From the NCBI GenBank assembly GCA_027343695.1, contig DAHWKJ010000056.1, positions 62,001-126,000 on the forward strand: a stretch of 64,000 nt of DNA. The letters run 5' to 3'. This document shows positions 1-7,921 of the stretch, piece by piece. Each line of letters starts with the position of its first letter. Positions within the stretch are counted from its first letter, which is position 1. Made by a program: the position numbers and the translations under genes. The notes beneath the pieces are model-generated. The model searched no databases, was not told where the DNA came from, and saw nothing but the letters and a program-made list of their open reading frames with translations. The DNA comes from Sulfobacillus sp. (GTDB taxonomy: Bacteria > Bacillota > Sulfobacillia > Sulfobacillales > Sulfobacillaceae).

Positions 1-528
1 CTCGCGCATATTGCATTTCTTATCATTGTGTTGGGGGTCGTGGGGTCCCACACGAACAATCTGACGGTGACCCGCACCATGACTCCTGGACAAACCATCG
101 CGGTGCGTGGGTACCGGATTCGTTACCAGGGCCTCCGGGGGACGACCCATCCTGGCTATCAGATGACCCAAGCCCATTTCGTGGTAAAGCAAGGAGGCAC
201 GACGTTTACGGAGGCTCCAGGCTTATCGTTCTTCCCGGGATCGGCGCAACCGGTGGCGACAGTGGCAATTCGGGGTGGACTCATGAAGGATCTCTATATG
301 GTGTTGGAAGGGAGTCCTGGTCATAACCAGGCCATTGTCCAAATCTTTGTAAACCCCATGGTGGCCTGGATTTGGATTGGGATGTACATATTGGCCTTCG
401 CCACACTGATTGCCATGGGTGCTCCCATTGGAGGGGATTCTGCTCCAGCAAGGAGTTGGGAGTTTAATACGGCCCCCCGCGAAGCGCGTCGACAGATGTT
501 GCCGATCGAAGGGAGGGACCAGGTATGA
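1..528 (+). CDS. ccmF: Cytochrome c maturation heme lyase CcmF, C-terminal fragment
   Basis: The reading frame is open from the first base, so the gene starts before the window; 175 residues are visible. It begins with a membrane segment ending in the G-V-V-G-S-H pattern found near the end of CcmF, continues with a periplasmic beta-rich stretch, and ends with a second membrane segment near residue 120 to 140 and a short cytoplasmic tail. CcmF transfers heme from CcmE to apocytochrome c at the outer face of the membrane. The stop overlaps the next start in an ATGA. Assignment rests on this C-terminal topology and on ccmA, ccmB and ccmC directly downstream. Confidence 0.72.
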   Translation, partial: LAHIAFLIIVLGVVGSHTNNLTVTRTMTPGQTIAVRGYRIRYQGLRGTTHPGYQMTQAHFVVKQGGTTFTEAPGLSFFPGSAQPVATVAIRGGLMKDLYMVLEGSPGHNQAIVQIFVNPMVAWIWIGMYILAFATLIAMGAPIGGDSAPARSWEFNTAPREARRQMLPIEGRDQV

Positions 529-779
529 TAGTGTGGTCGCTGGCACTCGTACTGACGCTCGGCATGGTGGCTGTGGTGTACTTGCCCTACCGCTCCGCTA
601 AGACCATGACCCCAACCGTCCTGGTCGGGGCTCCATGGGATACCCGAGCCGTCGAGGCTAACGTGGAACACGTGTTACGGCTTTGGTATTGTGCGATGTG
701 CGGAGGACGCTTGGAACGTCTCGATCAGAAGGTTTGCAGCCATTGCGGCACGGTGGTTGGGGACGGGGGTGGCTCATGA
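525..779 (+). CDS. Small membrane-anchored zinc-ribbon protein of the ccm operon
   Basis: This 84-residue protein has one N-terminal membrane segment (about residues 3 to 21), a short linker, and a C-terminal C-A-M-C ... C-S-H-C pair (about residues 56 to 75) typical of a rubredoxin-like zinc ribbon. It overlaps the preceding stop and the following start by ATGA junctions, so it is translationally coupled to the heme-maturation genes. I do not recognise the family. The position is one where CcmH or CcmI-type subunits often sit, but the CxxC spacing is that of a zinc ribbon rather than the single LRCxxC of CcmH. A role in cytochrome c assembly is inferred from context only. Confidence 0.6.
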   Translation: MIVWSLALVLTLGMVAVVYLPYRSAKTMTPTVLVGAPWDTRAVEANVEHVLRLWYCAMCGGRLERLDQKVCSHCGTVVGDGGGS

Positions 780-1624
780 CCCGGACAAAGTGGGTGACGT
801 CAATGGTAGCGATGCTGGCAACGGTGCTCGGGTGGTCCCCTTTAAGCTACGCGGCGTCCGCGCCAGGTAAAATTGGGATGGAGATGGTGGTGCTGCTCCC
901 GATCCAGCACCATCAGTTAGCCGTGTTTGAGCAGGTCGACATGTCGACCACCGTAACGGATCCGGTTATCGGAGTCATTCCCCATGCGATTGGGATAGTC
1001 GGGGTGGGCGGAACCATTCTGAAGACGGCCAGCAACTATGTCGTAATGAGTGGCACGCCCAAGCGATTCGCTTTGAAGTATGATGTGCCTTGGAATGGGC
1101 GGTCCATAAGCCTCCTGTTCCCGTCTTACCTGGCGACTAACGCCCTGGTATTGTTAGCCCCGACCAACTTGACCCTACCTGAAGTTTTGAACCCATCCCT
1201 TGTGCCAGCCGGTCACGGCAAGTTGCCGGGAATTACTAATAGCCCGACCTTTTCTGAATACGCCACATCAAATCTAGCGGCCGGACAAGGTTTCCAAGCC
1301 GTGGTGGAGTCGAAAGTGATAGCCCAAACCGGGTCTTCGCTATTGCTCCCAGGGGGAGGGGCTTTCCCCGTCGTCGGCTCGCTCTTTGAAGCGCTCTTGA
1401 TTGTTCTAGGGCTGGGAGCGGTGGCACTTGGGATCAACTGGAAGCCGTTAAGCCGTTATTCGCGCAGGGCGATCCTGCGGACCCAACTGTTGGGGGAGTT
1501 AGCCGCTTTAGATGCGAGCTATCACCGGGGCGAGATGGCGGAAGAAGCTTATCTGAAACAACGAGCCGAATTGGTTGGGGGCTTAGTCGAAGTCTGGGAG
1601 CCCGGTGAACCACGTGTCGGCTAA
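776..1624 (+). CDS. Exported, membrane-anchored protein of the ccm operon, unknown function
   Basis: The 282-residue protein begins at the ATG overlapping the previous stop. Residues 1 to 27 look like a signal peptide ending near S-Y-A-A-S-A. A roughly 170-residue extracytoplasmic beta-rich domain follows, then one membrane helix (about 205 to 225) and a charged cytoplasmic tail. The tail, with its repeated leucines and the G-E-M-A-E-E-A-Y segment, resembles the short helical hairpin of CcmI-like proteins, but that likeness is weak. Its end overlaps ccmA by 20 bases. A part in apocytochrome handling is inferred from its place between ccmF and ccmA. An earlier start at 683 was rejected because its extension is only out-of-frame zinc-ribbon coding sequence. 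Confidence 0.6.
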   Translation: MTRTKWVTSMVAMLATVLGWSPLSYAASAPGKIGMEMVVLLPIQHHQLAVFEQVDMSTTVTDPVIGVIPHAIGIVGVGGTILKTASNYVVMSGTPKRFALKYDVPWNGRSISLLFPSYLATNALVLLAPTNLTLPEVLNPSLVPAGHGKLPGITNSPTFSEYATSNLAAGQGFQAVVESKVIAQTGSSLLLPGGGAFPVVGSLFEALLIVLGLGAVALGINWKPLSRYSRRAILRTQLLGELAALDASYHRGEMAEEAYLKQRAELVGGLVEVWEPGEPRVG

Positions 1625-2354
1625 CGGCGACGTGTCCCAGATCGTGGTCCGGGCGGCGCACCTTGAAAAGAAAATCGGGGAAAAAGAGGTCTTACGTGAC
1701 ATTTCCTTGGAATTAGGGTCCCATGCGGCGTTGGCGGTCCTGGGGCCCAACGGGGCTGGCAAGACCACGCTCTTACGTATCTTGTCCGGCGTGTGGGGCC
1801 CTTCTAGCGGTGAGCTCTGGCGCTTTAACCAGCTGGTGAAGACCGAAGGACGGACTGACCCACGGGTAGGGTACCTCGGTCATCAGTCATTCTTGTATCC
1901 GACGTTGACAGCCATGGAGAACCTTACGTTCTATGCCCGCTTGTGGGGTCTCCCGAGCCCCACGGTGAGAGCCCGGGAGATGCTTCAGCAGGTGGGATTG
2001 ATGTGGTCTCAGAGCGATCGGGTGAAGACGTACTCTAGGGGGATGCTGCAACGGGCGGCGATTGCGCGGGTTCTCTTGCCGGATCCCCAGTTGTTACTGT
2101 TGGACGAGCCTTATACAGGTCTTGACGTCGAGGCCCAACTGTTTTTGGACCGTACTTTAATGGCCTATCGCGAAGCGGGAGGTTCGATTGTTCTTATTAC
2201 ACATAACGTTCACGAGGCGCTTCGAATATCTGATGCCGTGACCGTTTTGGTGAGAGGCAAGTTGGTGTGGTGGGCTCCCACGAAAGGTTGGACGCCGGAG
2301 CGATTGACGTCATGCTACCAACAGTGGCTTCGAGGGGGCAACGGTCATCCGTAA
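1605..2354 (+). CDS. ccmA: Heme exporter ATP-binding protein CcmA
   Basis: CcmA is the ATPase of the CcmAB(CD) complex that releases holo-CcmE during cytochrome c maturation. The 249-residue protein has a Walker A motif G-P-N-G-A-G-K-T-T near residues 47 to 55, an ABC signature-like S-R-G-M-L-Q-R before R-A-A-I-A-R, Walker B L-L-L-L-D-E-P, a D-loop and a switch histidine (I-T-H-N). The start is GTG and overlaps the previous gene by 20 bases; a second in-frame GTG at 1614 is possible. The next gene follows without a gap. Generic ABC ATPase features alone would not fix the substrate, but neighbouring ccmB and ccmC do. Confidence 0.88.
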   Translation: MNHVSANGDVSQIVVRAAHLEKKIGEKEVLRDISLELGSHAALAVLGPNGAGKTTLLRILSGVWGPSSGELWRFNQLVKTEGRTDPRVGYLGHQSFLYPTLTAMENLTFYARLWGLPSPTVRAREMLQQVGLMWSQSDRVKTYSRGMLQRAAIARVLLPDPQLLLLDEPYTGLDVEAQLFLDRTLMAYREAGGSIVLITHNVHEALRISDAVTVLVRGKLVWWAPTKGWTPERLTSCYQQWLRGGNGHP

Positions 2355-2385
2355 GTACTGGTTTATTGTCCAAAAAGATGTTTTA

Positions 2386-3012
2386 GTGGAGTTTCGAACG
2401 AAAGACATGTGGGTGGCGATGACGGCGTTTGTGGTCATGGTGGTTTTCCTCTTCGCCTTTGCCCTTGACACGAATCGGGTACGGTTGGCCTCCGTCTTCC
2501 CGGGAATCTTATGGATGTCTTTTCTATTAGCGGGAATGATAGGGATGAGTCGGACCTATGCGCATGAAATCCCTGAAGATACCTTAACCGGACTCGTGCT
2601 GGCGCCCGGTGATCGCATGGCCATATTTCTTGCTAAGTTGACCTCTGCATTTCTGTTTATGGCAGTCATGGAACTCCTTACAACCCCGCTTTTTTTCGTT
2701 TTTTTTAGCGAGCCGTGGAATGGGGAATGGATCTTGCTGGGGATGACTTTGGCACTGGGAGGGCTCGGTATCGTGGAACTGGCAACCTTGTTGTCGGCGG
2801 TCAGCGTGAATCTCAAATCGGCGGAAATGGTTTTTATGTTGCTCCTGTTTCCTCTTGAGATTCCCGTACTGATTACCACTGTAGAGGCCACTACGGCGAT
2901 TTTATCGAATCCCGTAGGAAACCCGTGGCTGTGGTTACATGGACTTCTGGCGTATGATGCGATCTTTCTGGCTCTGCCATTGTTGTTGTATGAATATTTG
3001 TGGGAGGTGTAG
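2386..3012 (+). CDS. ccmB: Heme exporter membrane protein CcmB
   Basis: CcmB is the membrane partner of CcmA. From GTG 2386 the product has 208 residues and six predicted membrane helices, with the conserved E-I-P-E-D-T-L-T-G-L segment after the second helix. The homologous N-terminus, including the K-D-V-L-V-E-F-R segment, begins upstream of this GTG: the same frame is open back to the TGA at 2305, yet contains no ATG, GTG or TTG before 2386. A purine-rich ribosome site (GAGGGGG, 2332-2338) sits eight bases before an in-frame ATC at 2347, which would give 221 residues and overlap ccmA by eight bases. I give the canonical start as coordinates and treat the true start as unresolved. Confidence 0.8.
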   Translation: MEFRTKDMWVAMTAFVVMVVFLFAFALDTNRVRLASVFPGILWMSFLLAGMIGMSRTYAHEIPEDTLTGLVLAPGDRMAIFLAKLTSAFLFMAVMELLTTPLFFVFFSEPWNGEWILLGMTLALGGLGIVELATLLSAVSVNLKSAEMVFMLLLFPLEIPVLITTVEATTAILSNPVGNPWLWLHGLLAYDAIFLALPLLLYEYLWEV

Positions 3013-3014
3013 CA

Positions 3015-3707
3015 ATGAAACGCTTGTTGGCGCGCGATTGGTGGATCTGGGCAGTGTTGCCGGTGATGGTGGTGGCCCTCTACTTTGACTTCGTAGGGAG
3101 CCCTAATGATGTGACACTGGGCGCTAGTGCACGGATTCTTTACTTTCATATTGGGTCGGCGACGGTTGCCGGGGTAGCCTTCACGATTACCGCCATCGCC
3201 AGTATTGGGTATCTGATCCAACGAACCTTAACGTGGGACATCTGGGCTGCAGCATCGGCGGAAATTGGCTTGGTATTCACGACGATGCTTTTGGTCAGCG
3301 GCACCATCTGGGGTCGGATCGCGTGGGGAGCGTGGTGGACCTGGGATCCCCGACTGACGGCTACCCTGATTCTTTGGGTAATTTTCGCCGCCTATCTCCT
3401 CTTGCGCGAGTGGTCGGATAATCGGGCGCGTCGCGCTACGGTGTCTGCCGTCATCGCACTGATTGCTTATATTGATGTCCCTATTGACTACATGACTATT
3501 CGGTGGTGGCGGTCCATCCATCCGGTGATTTTCACTAACCAAGGAATTAACATGCCGATTTCGATGCAGATCCCGATGTTTATCTCGATGGGGGCCATGA
3601 CGTTGGTGTTCATCGTGTGGATGGCGGTGCGCATGCGCCTGATGCGTGCCGAGCTTGGTGTCGGTGACCTGAAAAACGCGATTCGGGCCCGGATTGAAGG
3701 ACAGTAA
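3015..3707 (+). CDS. ccmC: Heme lyase / heme transporter CcmC
   Basis: CcmC attaches heme to the chaperone CcmE at the outer membrane face. The 230-residue protein has six membrane helices and the tryptophan-rich heme-handling motif W-G-A-W-W-T-W-D-P-R around residues 100 to 110, followed by conserved histidines on external loops. GGGAGGTG at 3002-3009 lies just before ATG 3015, which decides this start over a GTG at 3000 that would sit inside the ribosome site. It lies two bases after ccmB. The family also includes CcsA of the system II pathway, but the ccmA and ccmB neighbours support system I. Confidence 0.9.
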   Translation: MKRLLARDWWIWAVLPVMVVALYFDFVGSPNDVTLGASARILYFHIGSATVAGVAFTITAIASIGYLIQRTLTWDIWAAASAEIGLVFTTMLLVSGTIWGRIAWGAWWTWDPRLTATLILWVIFAAYLLLREWSDNRARRATVSAVIALIAYIDVPIDYMTIRWWRSIHPVIFTNQGINMPISMQIPMFISMGAMTLVFIVWMAVRMRLMRAELGVGDLKNAIRARIEGQ

Positions 3708-3734
3708 TAGAATAGGAAAGGGAGGATCCTTGCC

Positions 3735-3959
3735 ATGAGTCCATTGCAACACGAATATCTGGTGTATCTGTTTGCCGCCTATACGGCGCTCTTTGTCATC
3801 ATGTTTGGTTTTATGTATCGGATGTTGCAAAAAAGTCGCAAATTAGATCAGGACGTTCAGCTCTTGAAAGAGGAATTGCTGGGTCAACCCCCTCAGAACG
3901 CGGAAGTTACTTCACCGGTAGTGCCCACGGTCCGGGGGCAAGGGATGCAAGACGCCTAA
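3735..3959 (+). CDS. ccmD: Small single-helix protein, CcmD-like
   Basis: The 74-residue product has one N-terminal membrane helix (about residues 8 to 28) followed by a charged, probably coiled-coil segment and a proline-rich tail. CcmD is a small, poorly conserved one-helix protein that helps release holo-CcmE from CcmABC, and it usually follows ccmC, as here. The ribosome site GGGAGG lies about nine bases before the ATG. The tail is longer than in proteobacterial CcmD. The call is based mainly on position, size and topology. Confidence 0.55.
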   Translation: MSPLQHEYLVYLFAAYTALFVIMFGFMYRMLQKSRKLDQDVQLLKEELLGQPPQNAEVTSPVVPTVRGQGMQDA

Positions 3960-4151
3960 CCCCCACTGACGCAACAAGAGGTCGGCGGTTTCTTGGGGGG
4001 TCAGACGGACGACACTTGAGAAATCCATAATGAAGCGGCGACGGCTCATAATTTCCTCGAGGTAAAGAGCGTCGCCGTGGACCTTCAGCACTTGGCACAC
4101 GGTGATGGGGTCTTCGAGTAGGATGTAGTCGCCAGCACGAAGCATGGGCAT
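3912..4151 (-). CDS. Small hypothetical protein, SH3-like fold possible
   Basis: This 79-residue soluble protein runs towards the ccmD-like gene and shares its last 48 bases with it. A GGAGGA ribosome site lies five bases before the ATG on the minus strand, which is the main evidence that it is real. The pattern of short beta strands, G-D-Y-I-L-L ... V-C-Q-V-L-K-V ... L-Y-L-E-E-I, suggests a small beta-barrel, but no family is recognised. The 135-base gap to the next gene on the other strand leaves room for its own promoter. Confidence 0.5.
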   Translation of the reverse strand: MPMLRAGDYILLEDPITVCQVLKVHGDALYLEEIMSRRRFIMDFSSVVRLTPQETADLLLRQWGLGVLHPLPPDRGHYR

Positions 4152-4286
4152 CGGTCTCCTCCAGATGGATTTGGGATCATGAGATTTGTTTCAGTGTATG
4201 CTGAATGGGGTCGGAGGGTGTGGAATGGGAACGTTGCGGAAGTGTAACGAAAAACCCATATTATCAGGGAAGGAAGGGATCTAACC

Positions 4287-4973
4287 ATGGCCGAGATATT
4301 ATTTTGGGCGGCAGCAATTCTGGCCCTTATCTTTGCGGGAAATTTATTGAGCCGGTATCGTGATAAGAAGTCTCCGTTTTATCTTTGGTGGACAATATCC
4401 TTTGGATTGTACGTGATTGCATTTGCGATGGAAGCCCTGACTGTTAGGAGCAATTGGAATCTGGTGTTTGAATACCAACTGTACATTATTGGATCCGCGG
4501 GTTTGGTGGGGGCGATGTCGGTGGGGACCACCTACTTGGCTTTGCCTAAATCTAAAATCGCGATCGGCTATACAGTCTATTTCGTTTTCGTGGAGTGCCT
4601 CTTAATTGTGTTTACGTTCCTCAATCCTCCGGTGCTCCACGGCACCTGGCAAGCACTAAACAGTGGAAAGAATACTATTGTTGGGCCTACGGACGTGTTT
4701 TATTTGTTGCTTGCGGCGGTAGGGGGACCGATTGTGGTGATAGGAGCCCTATGGTCATGGTGGAAATCTCGTCGCTACTACAATCTCTTGATTGCGCTAG
4801 GAGCCCTGATCCCGAGTTCAGCCGGAACCATGGCTTCCCAGGGGATTGGCATGGCAAGTTTCCCTATTTTCAATATTGTTGGCTTAGTTCTTATCTTTCT
4901 CGGTTATGTGTACTCGCGGCCCAGTAATCAAAGTCGTCCCAACTCTTTGACCCAAGAAGCCCGGGGCGCGTAG
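4287..4973 (+). CDS. Polytopic membrane protein, unknown function
   Basis: The 228-residue protein has about seven predicted membrane helices separated by very short loops, starting with an outward helix at residues 3 to 20 and an R-Y-R-D-K-K cytoplasmic turn. There are no recognisable catalytic or metal-binding motifs. It starts at ATG 4287 behind a GGAAGGAAGGG stretch and ends shortly before a hairpin at 4999-5020. A possible promoter, TTGCGG-N19-TATTAT, ends at 4264. It is separate from the ccm operon because the small minus-strand gene lies between. Function unknown. Confidence 0.65.
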   Translation: MAEILFWAAAILALIFAGNLLSRYRDKKSPFYLWWTISFGLYVIAFAMEALTVRSNWNLVFEYQLYIIGSAGLVGAMSVGTTYLALPKSKIAIGYTVYFVFVECLLIVFTFLNPPVLHGTWQALNSGKNTIVGPTDVFYLLLAAVGGPIVVIGALWSWWKSRRYYNLLIALGALIPSSAGTMASQGIGMASFPIFNIVGLVLIFLGYVYSRPSNQSRPNSLTQEARGA

Positions 4974-4998
4974 GTTCTTAATCGAAGGGTTCAGAGGA

Positions 4999-5023
4999 GT
5001 GAGGGGGGAGGCCCCCTCACTTT
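4999..5023 (+). terminator. Hairpin terminator after the membrane protein gene
   Basis: GTGAGGGGG (4999-5007) pairs perfectly with CCCCCTCAC (5012-5020) around a four-base loop and is followed by only three T residues. The strong stem 26 bases after the stop supports termination; the short T-run makes it less certain. Confidence 0.5.
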
Positions 5024-5125
5024 ATGACGTGGTACACTTAATCGTAGGTACTTTAGCAATGGAGAAAAAGTGGCATAATATGAGGACCAACGGGTCATCA
5101 GCCCGAAGGCTAGGAGGAAAATTGT

Positions 5126-5515
5126 GTGATTCGTGTATTGGTTGCTAAACCTGGTCTCGATGGTCACGATCGGGGCGCCAAAGTGATTGCGCGAGCGTTA
5201 CGGGATGCGGGTATGGAGGTTGTCTATACGGGTCTACACCAGACGCCGGAGCAGGTGGTTGATGCGGCGTTGTCTGAGGACGTCGATGTGCTAGCGCTTT
5301 CGATCCTGTCGGGAGCACACCCGACGCTGGTTCCGCGGATCATGGAATTGGTTAAAGAGCATCATATGGACGACGTACTGGTTCTGCTCGGGGGCATTAT
5401 ACCCGAAGATGATGTGGACGCCATGCTTCATTTAGGCGTGGCCAAAGTCTTTGGCCCGGGAACCGACACTAACGATATCATCGCGTTTATCCGTGACCGG
5501 GTCGAGGTCGTATGA
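5126..5515 (+). CDS. Cobalamin-binding small subunit of an acyl-CoA mutase
   Basis: The 129-residue protein is a free-standing B12-binding Rossmann domain. It shows the D-x-H-x-x-G motif (D12, H14, G17) whose histidine replaces the lower cobalt ligand, then the S-x-L segment L-S-I-L-S-G-A-H and a G-G-I-I-P segment. Such domains pair with a separate catalytic subunit in two-part methylmalonyl-, isobutyryl- or ethylmalonyl-CoA mutases. The catalytic subunit is not in this window. It starts at GTG 5126 behind AGGAGG and overlaps the GTPase gene by four bases, which strongly supports a mutase role. The exact acyl-CoA substrate cannot be told from this subunit. Confidence 0.88.
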   Translation: MIRVLVAKPGLDGHDRGAKVIARALRDAGMEVVYTGLHQTPEQVVDAALSEDVDVLALSILSGAHPTLVPRIMELVKEHHMDDVLVLLGGIIPEDDVDAMLHLGVAKVFGPGTDTNDIIAFIRDRVEVV

Positions 5516-6465
5516 AAGATTGGGATGAAATAGCCCAGGGCATCTTGAAGGGACAAAAACGGGCTATCGCACGGGGACTTACGTGGATCGAACAAGGGCG
5601 TAACGATGGCAAACAATTGGCCCAGAAGTTGTTCGCGCATGCAGGTCACGCACAAGTTATTGGAATCACTGGATCACCGGGCGTGGGGAAATCGACCTTG
5701 GTTAATGCCTTGACGTTAACCCTTCGAAGCCAAGGATTCAAGGTCGGTATTCTCGCTGTGGACCCCTCGAGCCCCTTTACTGGCGGTGCCATCCTCGGGG
5801 ATCGGATCCGCATGCAGGACTCCGTGATGGATGCGGGCGTCTACATGCGAAGTTTTGCCAGTCGTGGCCACTTAGGAGGGCTTTCCCGGGCGACGTTCGG
5901 TGCCCTTACAATCCTAGATGCCGCCGGGTTTGACAAAATTCTAATTGAGACCGTGGGTGCTGGCCAGTCTGAAGTGGAGATCATGCAATTGGCGCACACC
6001 ACGATGGTGGTGTTGGCTCCGGGTATGGGTGATGACATCCAAGCTATTAAGGCGGGCATTTTGGAAATTGGTCAGGTATTTGTGGTGAATAAGGCTGACC
6101 GGGACGGCGCTGACCATACCGTGCGGTCGATCCGCAGTATGCTGGCCTTGGCCCCCGAACATCCCGCTTGGATGCCTCCGATCTTGAAGACCGTAGCGGA
6201 GGACGGCCGAGGGATGGAGGAACTCACCGAAGCACTTGAGCACCATTGGCAGCATCTCACCGATAAGGGACTCTTAGATAGGTTTCGATGGAACCAGACC
6301 GAACATTTAATTGAACAGGCTGTTGCCGACGTGGGAGAACATTTGATACGGCGTGCTCGTGCCGGCCCGGAGTGGAGTCATTGGGTGACTGAAGTGGGCG
6401 AAGGGTCTCGGGATGCCGAGCATGTAGCCGAGGAGCTGTGGCGCCAAGAATTGCAGGAGGAATAG
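5512..6465 (+). CDS. meaB: Mutase-associated G3E GTPase MeaB
   Basis: MeaB protects and reloads B12-dependent acyl-CoA mutases using GTP hydrolysis. The 317-residue protein has a P-loop G-S-P-G-V-G-K-S (about 54 to 61), the family segment [14 protein letters not shown], the E-T-V-G-A-G-Q-S-E switch segment, and the N-K-A-D guanine-specificity motif, ending in a helical dimerisation arm. Length is normal for the family. It overlaps the mutase subunit by ATGA and is followed two bases later by the acyl-CoA dehydrogenase, so the three form an operon for short-chain acyl-CoA turnover. Confidence 0.93.
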   Translation: MKDWDEIAQGILKGQKRAIARGLTWIEQGRNDGKQLAQKLFAHAGHAQVIGITGSPGVGKSTLVNALTLTLRSQGFKVGILAVDPSSPFTGGAILGDRIRMQDSVMDAGVYMRSFASRGHLGGLSRATFGALTILDAAGFDKILIETVGAGQSEVEIMQLAHTTMVVLAPGMGDDIQAIKAGILEIGQVFVVNKADRDGADHTVRSIRSMLALAPEHPAWMPPILKTVAEDGRGMEELTEALEHHWQHLTDKGLLDRFRWNQTEHLIEQAVADVGEHLIRRARAGPEWSHWVTEVGEGSRDAEHVAEELWRQELQEE

Positions 6466-6467
6466 GA

Positions 6468-7631
6468 ATGGGACTGAGTCTATTAACTGATGAAGAAAAT
6501 GCCATTCGTGATGCGATCCATGCGCTGGTCCAAGATACGATTGCGAAGACCTCTGCCGAGTATGATCGCACCCAAACCTTTCCCAGGGCAAACCTGGAGT
6601 TGCTTGGGGCGCAAGGCTATTTAGGGATGGTAGTGGAACCACGCTGGGGTGGCGCGGGCGCGAGTTACCTCGCGCAAACGCTCGTGGTGGAAGCTATTGC
6701 TGCGGCGGATCCCGCCACTGCGGTGATTTATGAAGTCCATAACTCGTTACATATTGAGGGAATCTGGCGCTACGGTACCGATGTCCAGAAAGCGCGCTAC
6801 CTACCCGCGCTGTGTCGCGGCACCGGAATCGGGGCTTTTGCTTTGACTGAAACGCACGCCGGATCTAACGCGGCCGCGTTAAGGACTCGGGCCCGTCTGG
6901 TAGACGACCATTACGTCTTGGACGGACAGAAGATCTTTATCACTAGTGCTGGAGAAGCGGATACCTATATCGTGTTCGCCACGGTGAATCCCGAATTGGG
7001 GTCTAAGGGGATTACGGCATTTATTGTGGAAAAAGGTACGCCCGGCCTCTCCTTCGGGCTCCCGGAAGATAAGATGGGAATCCGCGCTTCGAGAACTTCA
7101 GAATTGATACTCGATGGTGTGAAAGTGCCGATCGACCAACGTCTTGGTGAGGAAGGTCAGGGATATGAGATGGCTCTTTTCCTCCTGGATGGGGGACGGA
7201 TTGGAATTGCGGCACAGAGTGTGGGGATTATGTCCACCGCACTCGACCGTTCCTTAGCCTATGCCCGAGATCGCGAGCAGTTTGGTTCCACGATCGGTCA
7301 CTACCAAGGCGTACAGTGGCGACTGGCGGACATGGCAACGGATTTGCATGCGGCGCGGATGATGACCTATGAGGCAGCACGGAGGCGCGAAGAAGGTCCG
7401 GCGCAACGTCCGCTATTTGCCATGGCGAAGCTTTTTGCGTCGGAAAAAGCGGTGCTCCATGCTGCCGACGCGATTCAAATCTTCGGCGGGTACGGCTATA
7501 TGCGGGAATACGGAGTAGAGAGACTACTGCGTGATGCGAAGGTCACAGAAATCTACGAAGGCACATCTGAAATGATGCGAATCGTAATAGCCTCCCGCTT
7601 GTTAAAAAACTACGACCTTGACAATATTTAG
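6468..7631 (+). CDS. Acyl-CoA dehydrogenase
   Basis: The 387-residue flavoenzyme oxidises acyl-CoA to the trans-2-enoyl-CoA and hands electrons to ETF. It shows A-L-T-E-T-H-A-G-S-N in the FAD site, the F-I-T-S-A-G-E strand, the Q-F-G segment, Q-I-F-G-G-Y-G-Y near the C-terminus, and the catalytic glutamate in Y-E-G-T-S-E. AGGAGG at 6455-6460 precedes ATG 6468, which fixes the start against an in-frame GTG at 6438 inside meaB. The motif layout is that of short-chain (butyryl/isobutyryl) dehydrogenases. With the mutase subunit and MeaB it suggests use of branched or odd-chain acyl-CoA. Confidence 0.92.
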   Translation: MGLSLLTDEENAIRDAIHALVQDTIAKTSAEYDRTQTFPRANLELLGAQGYLGMVVEPRWGGAGASYLAQTLVVEAIAAADPATAVIYEVHNSLHIEGIWRYGTDVQKARYLPALCRGTGIGAFALTETHAGSNAAALRTRARLVDDHYVLDGQKIFITSAGEADTYIVFATVNPELGSKGITAFIVEKGTPGLSFGLPEDKMGIRASRTSELILDGVKVPIDQRLGEEGQGYEMALFLLDGGRIGIAAQSVGIMSTALDRSLAYARDREQFGSTIGHYQGVQWRLADMATDLHAARMMTYEAARRREEGPAQRPLFAMAKLFASEKAVLHAADAIQIFGGYGYMREYGVERLLRDAKVTEIYEGTSEMMRIVIASRLLKNYDLDNI

Positions 7632-7644
7632 CCGGTTTTTGGGT

Positions 7645-7815
7645 TTAGTGCGCCGGATCCTGCTCATCGATGTCGTTAGCGACCTTCCGCGCCAATTCGC
7701 GGAATCGATCCCGATGCGATGTGGAGCCAGTCGTAGCGTTTTTCTGTATTTCACGACGGAGCGCTTCGAGACCGGATTCGGCACCATCCACCAATGGTTT
7801 TTTTCGTCGAGCCAT
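7645..7815 (-). CDS. Small basic protein, possibly related to alpha/beta-type spore proteins
   Basis: This 56-residue protein is read from an ATG preceded by AGGAGGTG at seven bases, the strongest ribosome site in the area. It starts M-A-R-R-K-K-P-L-V and continues with an amphipathic G-L-E-A-L-R-R-E-I stretch that recalls the first half of small acid-soluble spore proteins. The second half lacks the G-x-x-T-x-R-x-N-G-S-V-G-G core of that family. It is either a diverged spore protein or an unrelated small helical protein. It is convergent with the acyl-CoA dehydrogenase and divergent from cysK. Confidence 0.5.
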   Translation of the reverse strand: MARRKKPLVDGAESGLEALRREIQKNATTGSTSHRDRFRELARKVANDIDEQDPAH

Positions 7816-7921
7816 AGGCCAACACCTCCTGAACCGAGTATGCCCGTTTTGTGTGTTACAATAATCCCAAGTAATCTTATAGGGTATATGCGATAGCAAT
7901 GGGATGGTGAGGACCATACGA

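Noticed and set aside
5024-5125. Cobalamin riboswitch before the B12-binding subunit
   Set aside because: The leader is about 40 bases and shows no B12-box or compatible fold.
5941-6255. Antisense frame within meaB
   Set aside because: Typical shadow of a GC-rich gene: no ribosome site and no recognisable motif, while meaB on the other strand is certain.
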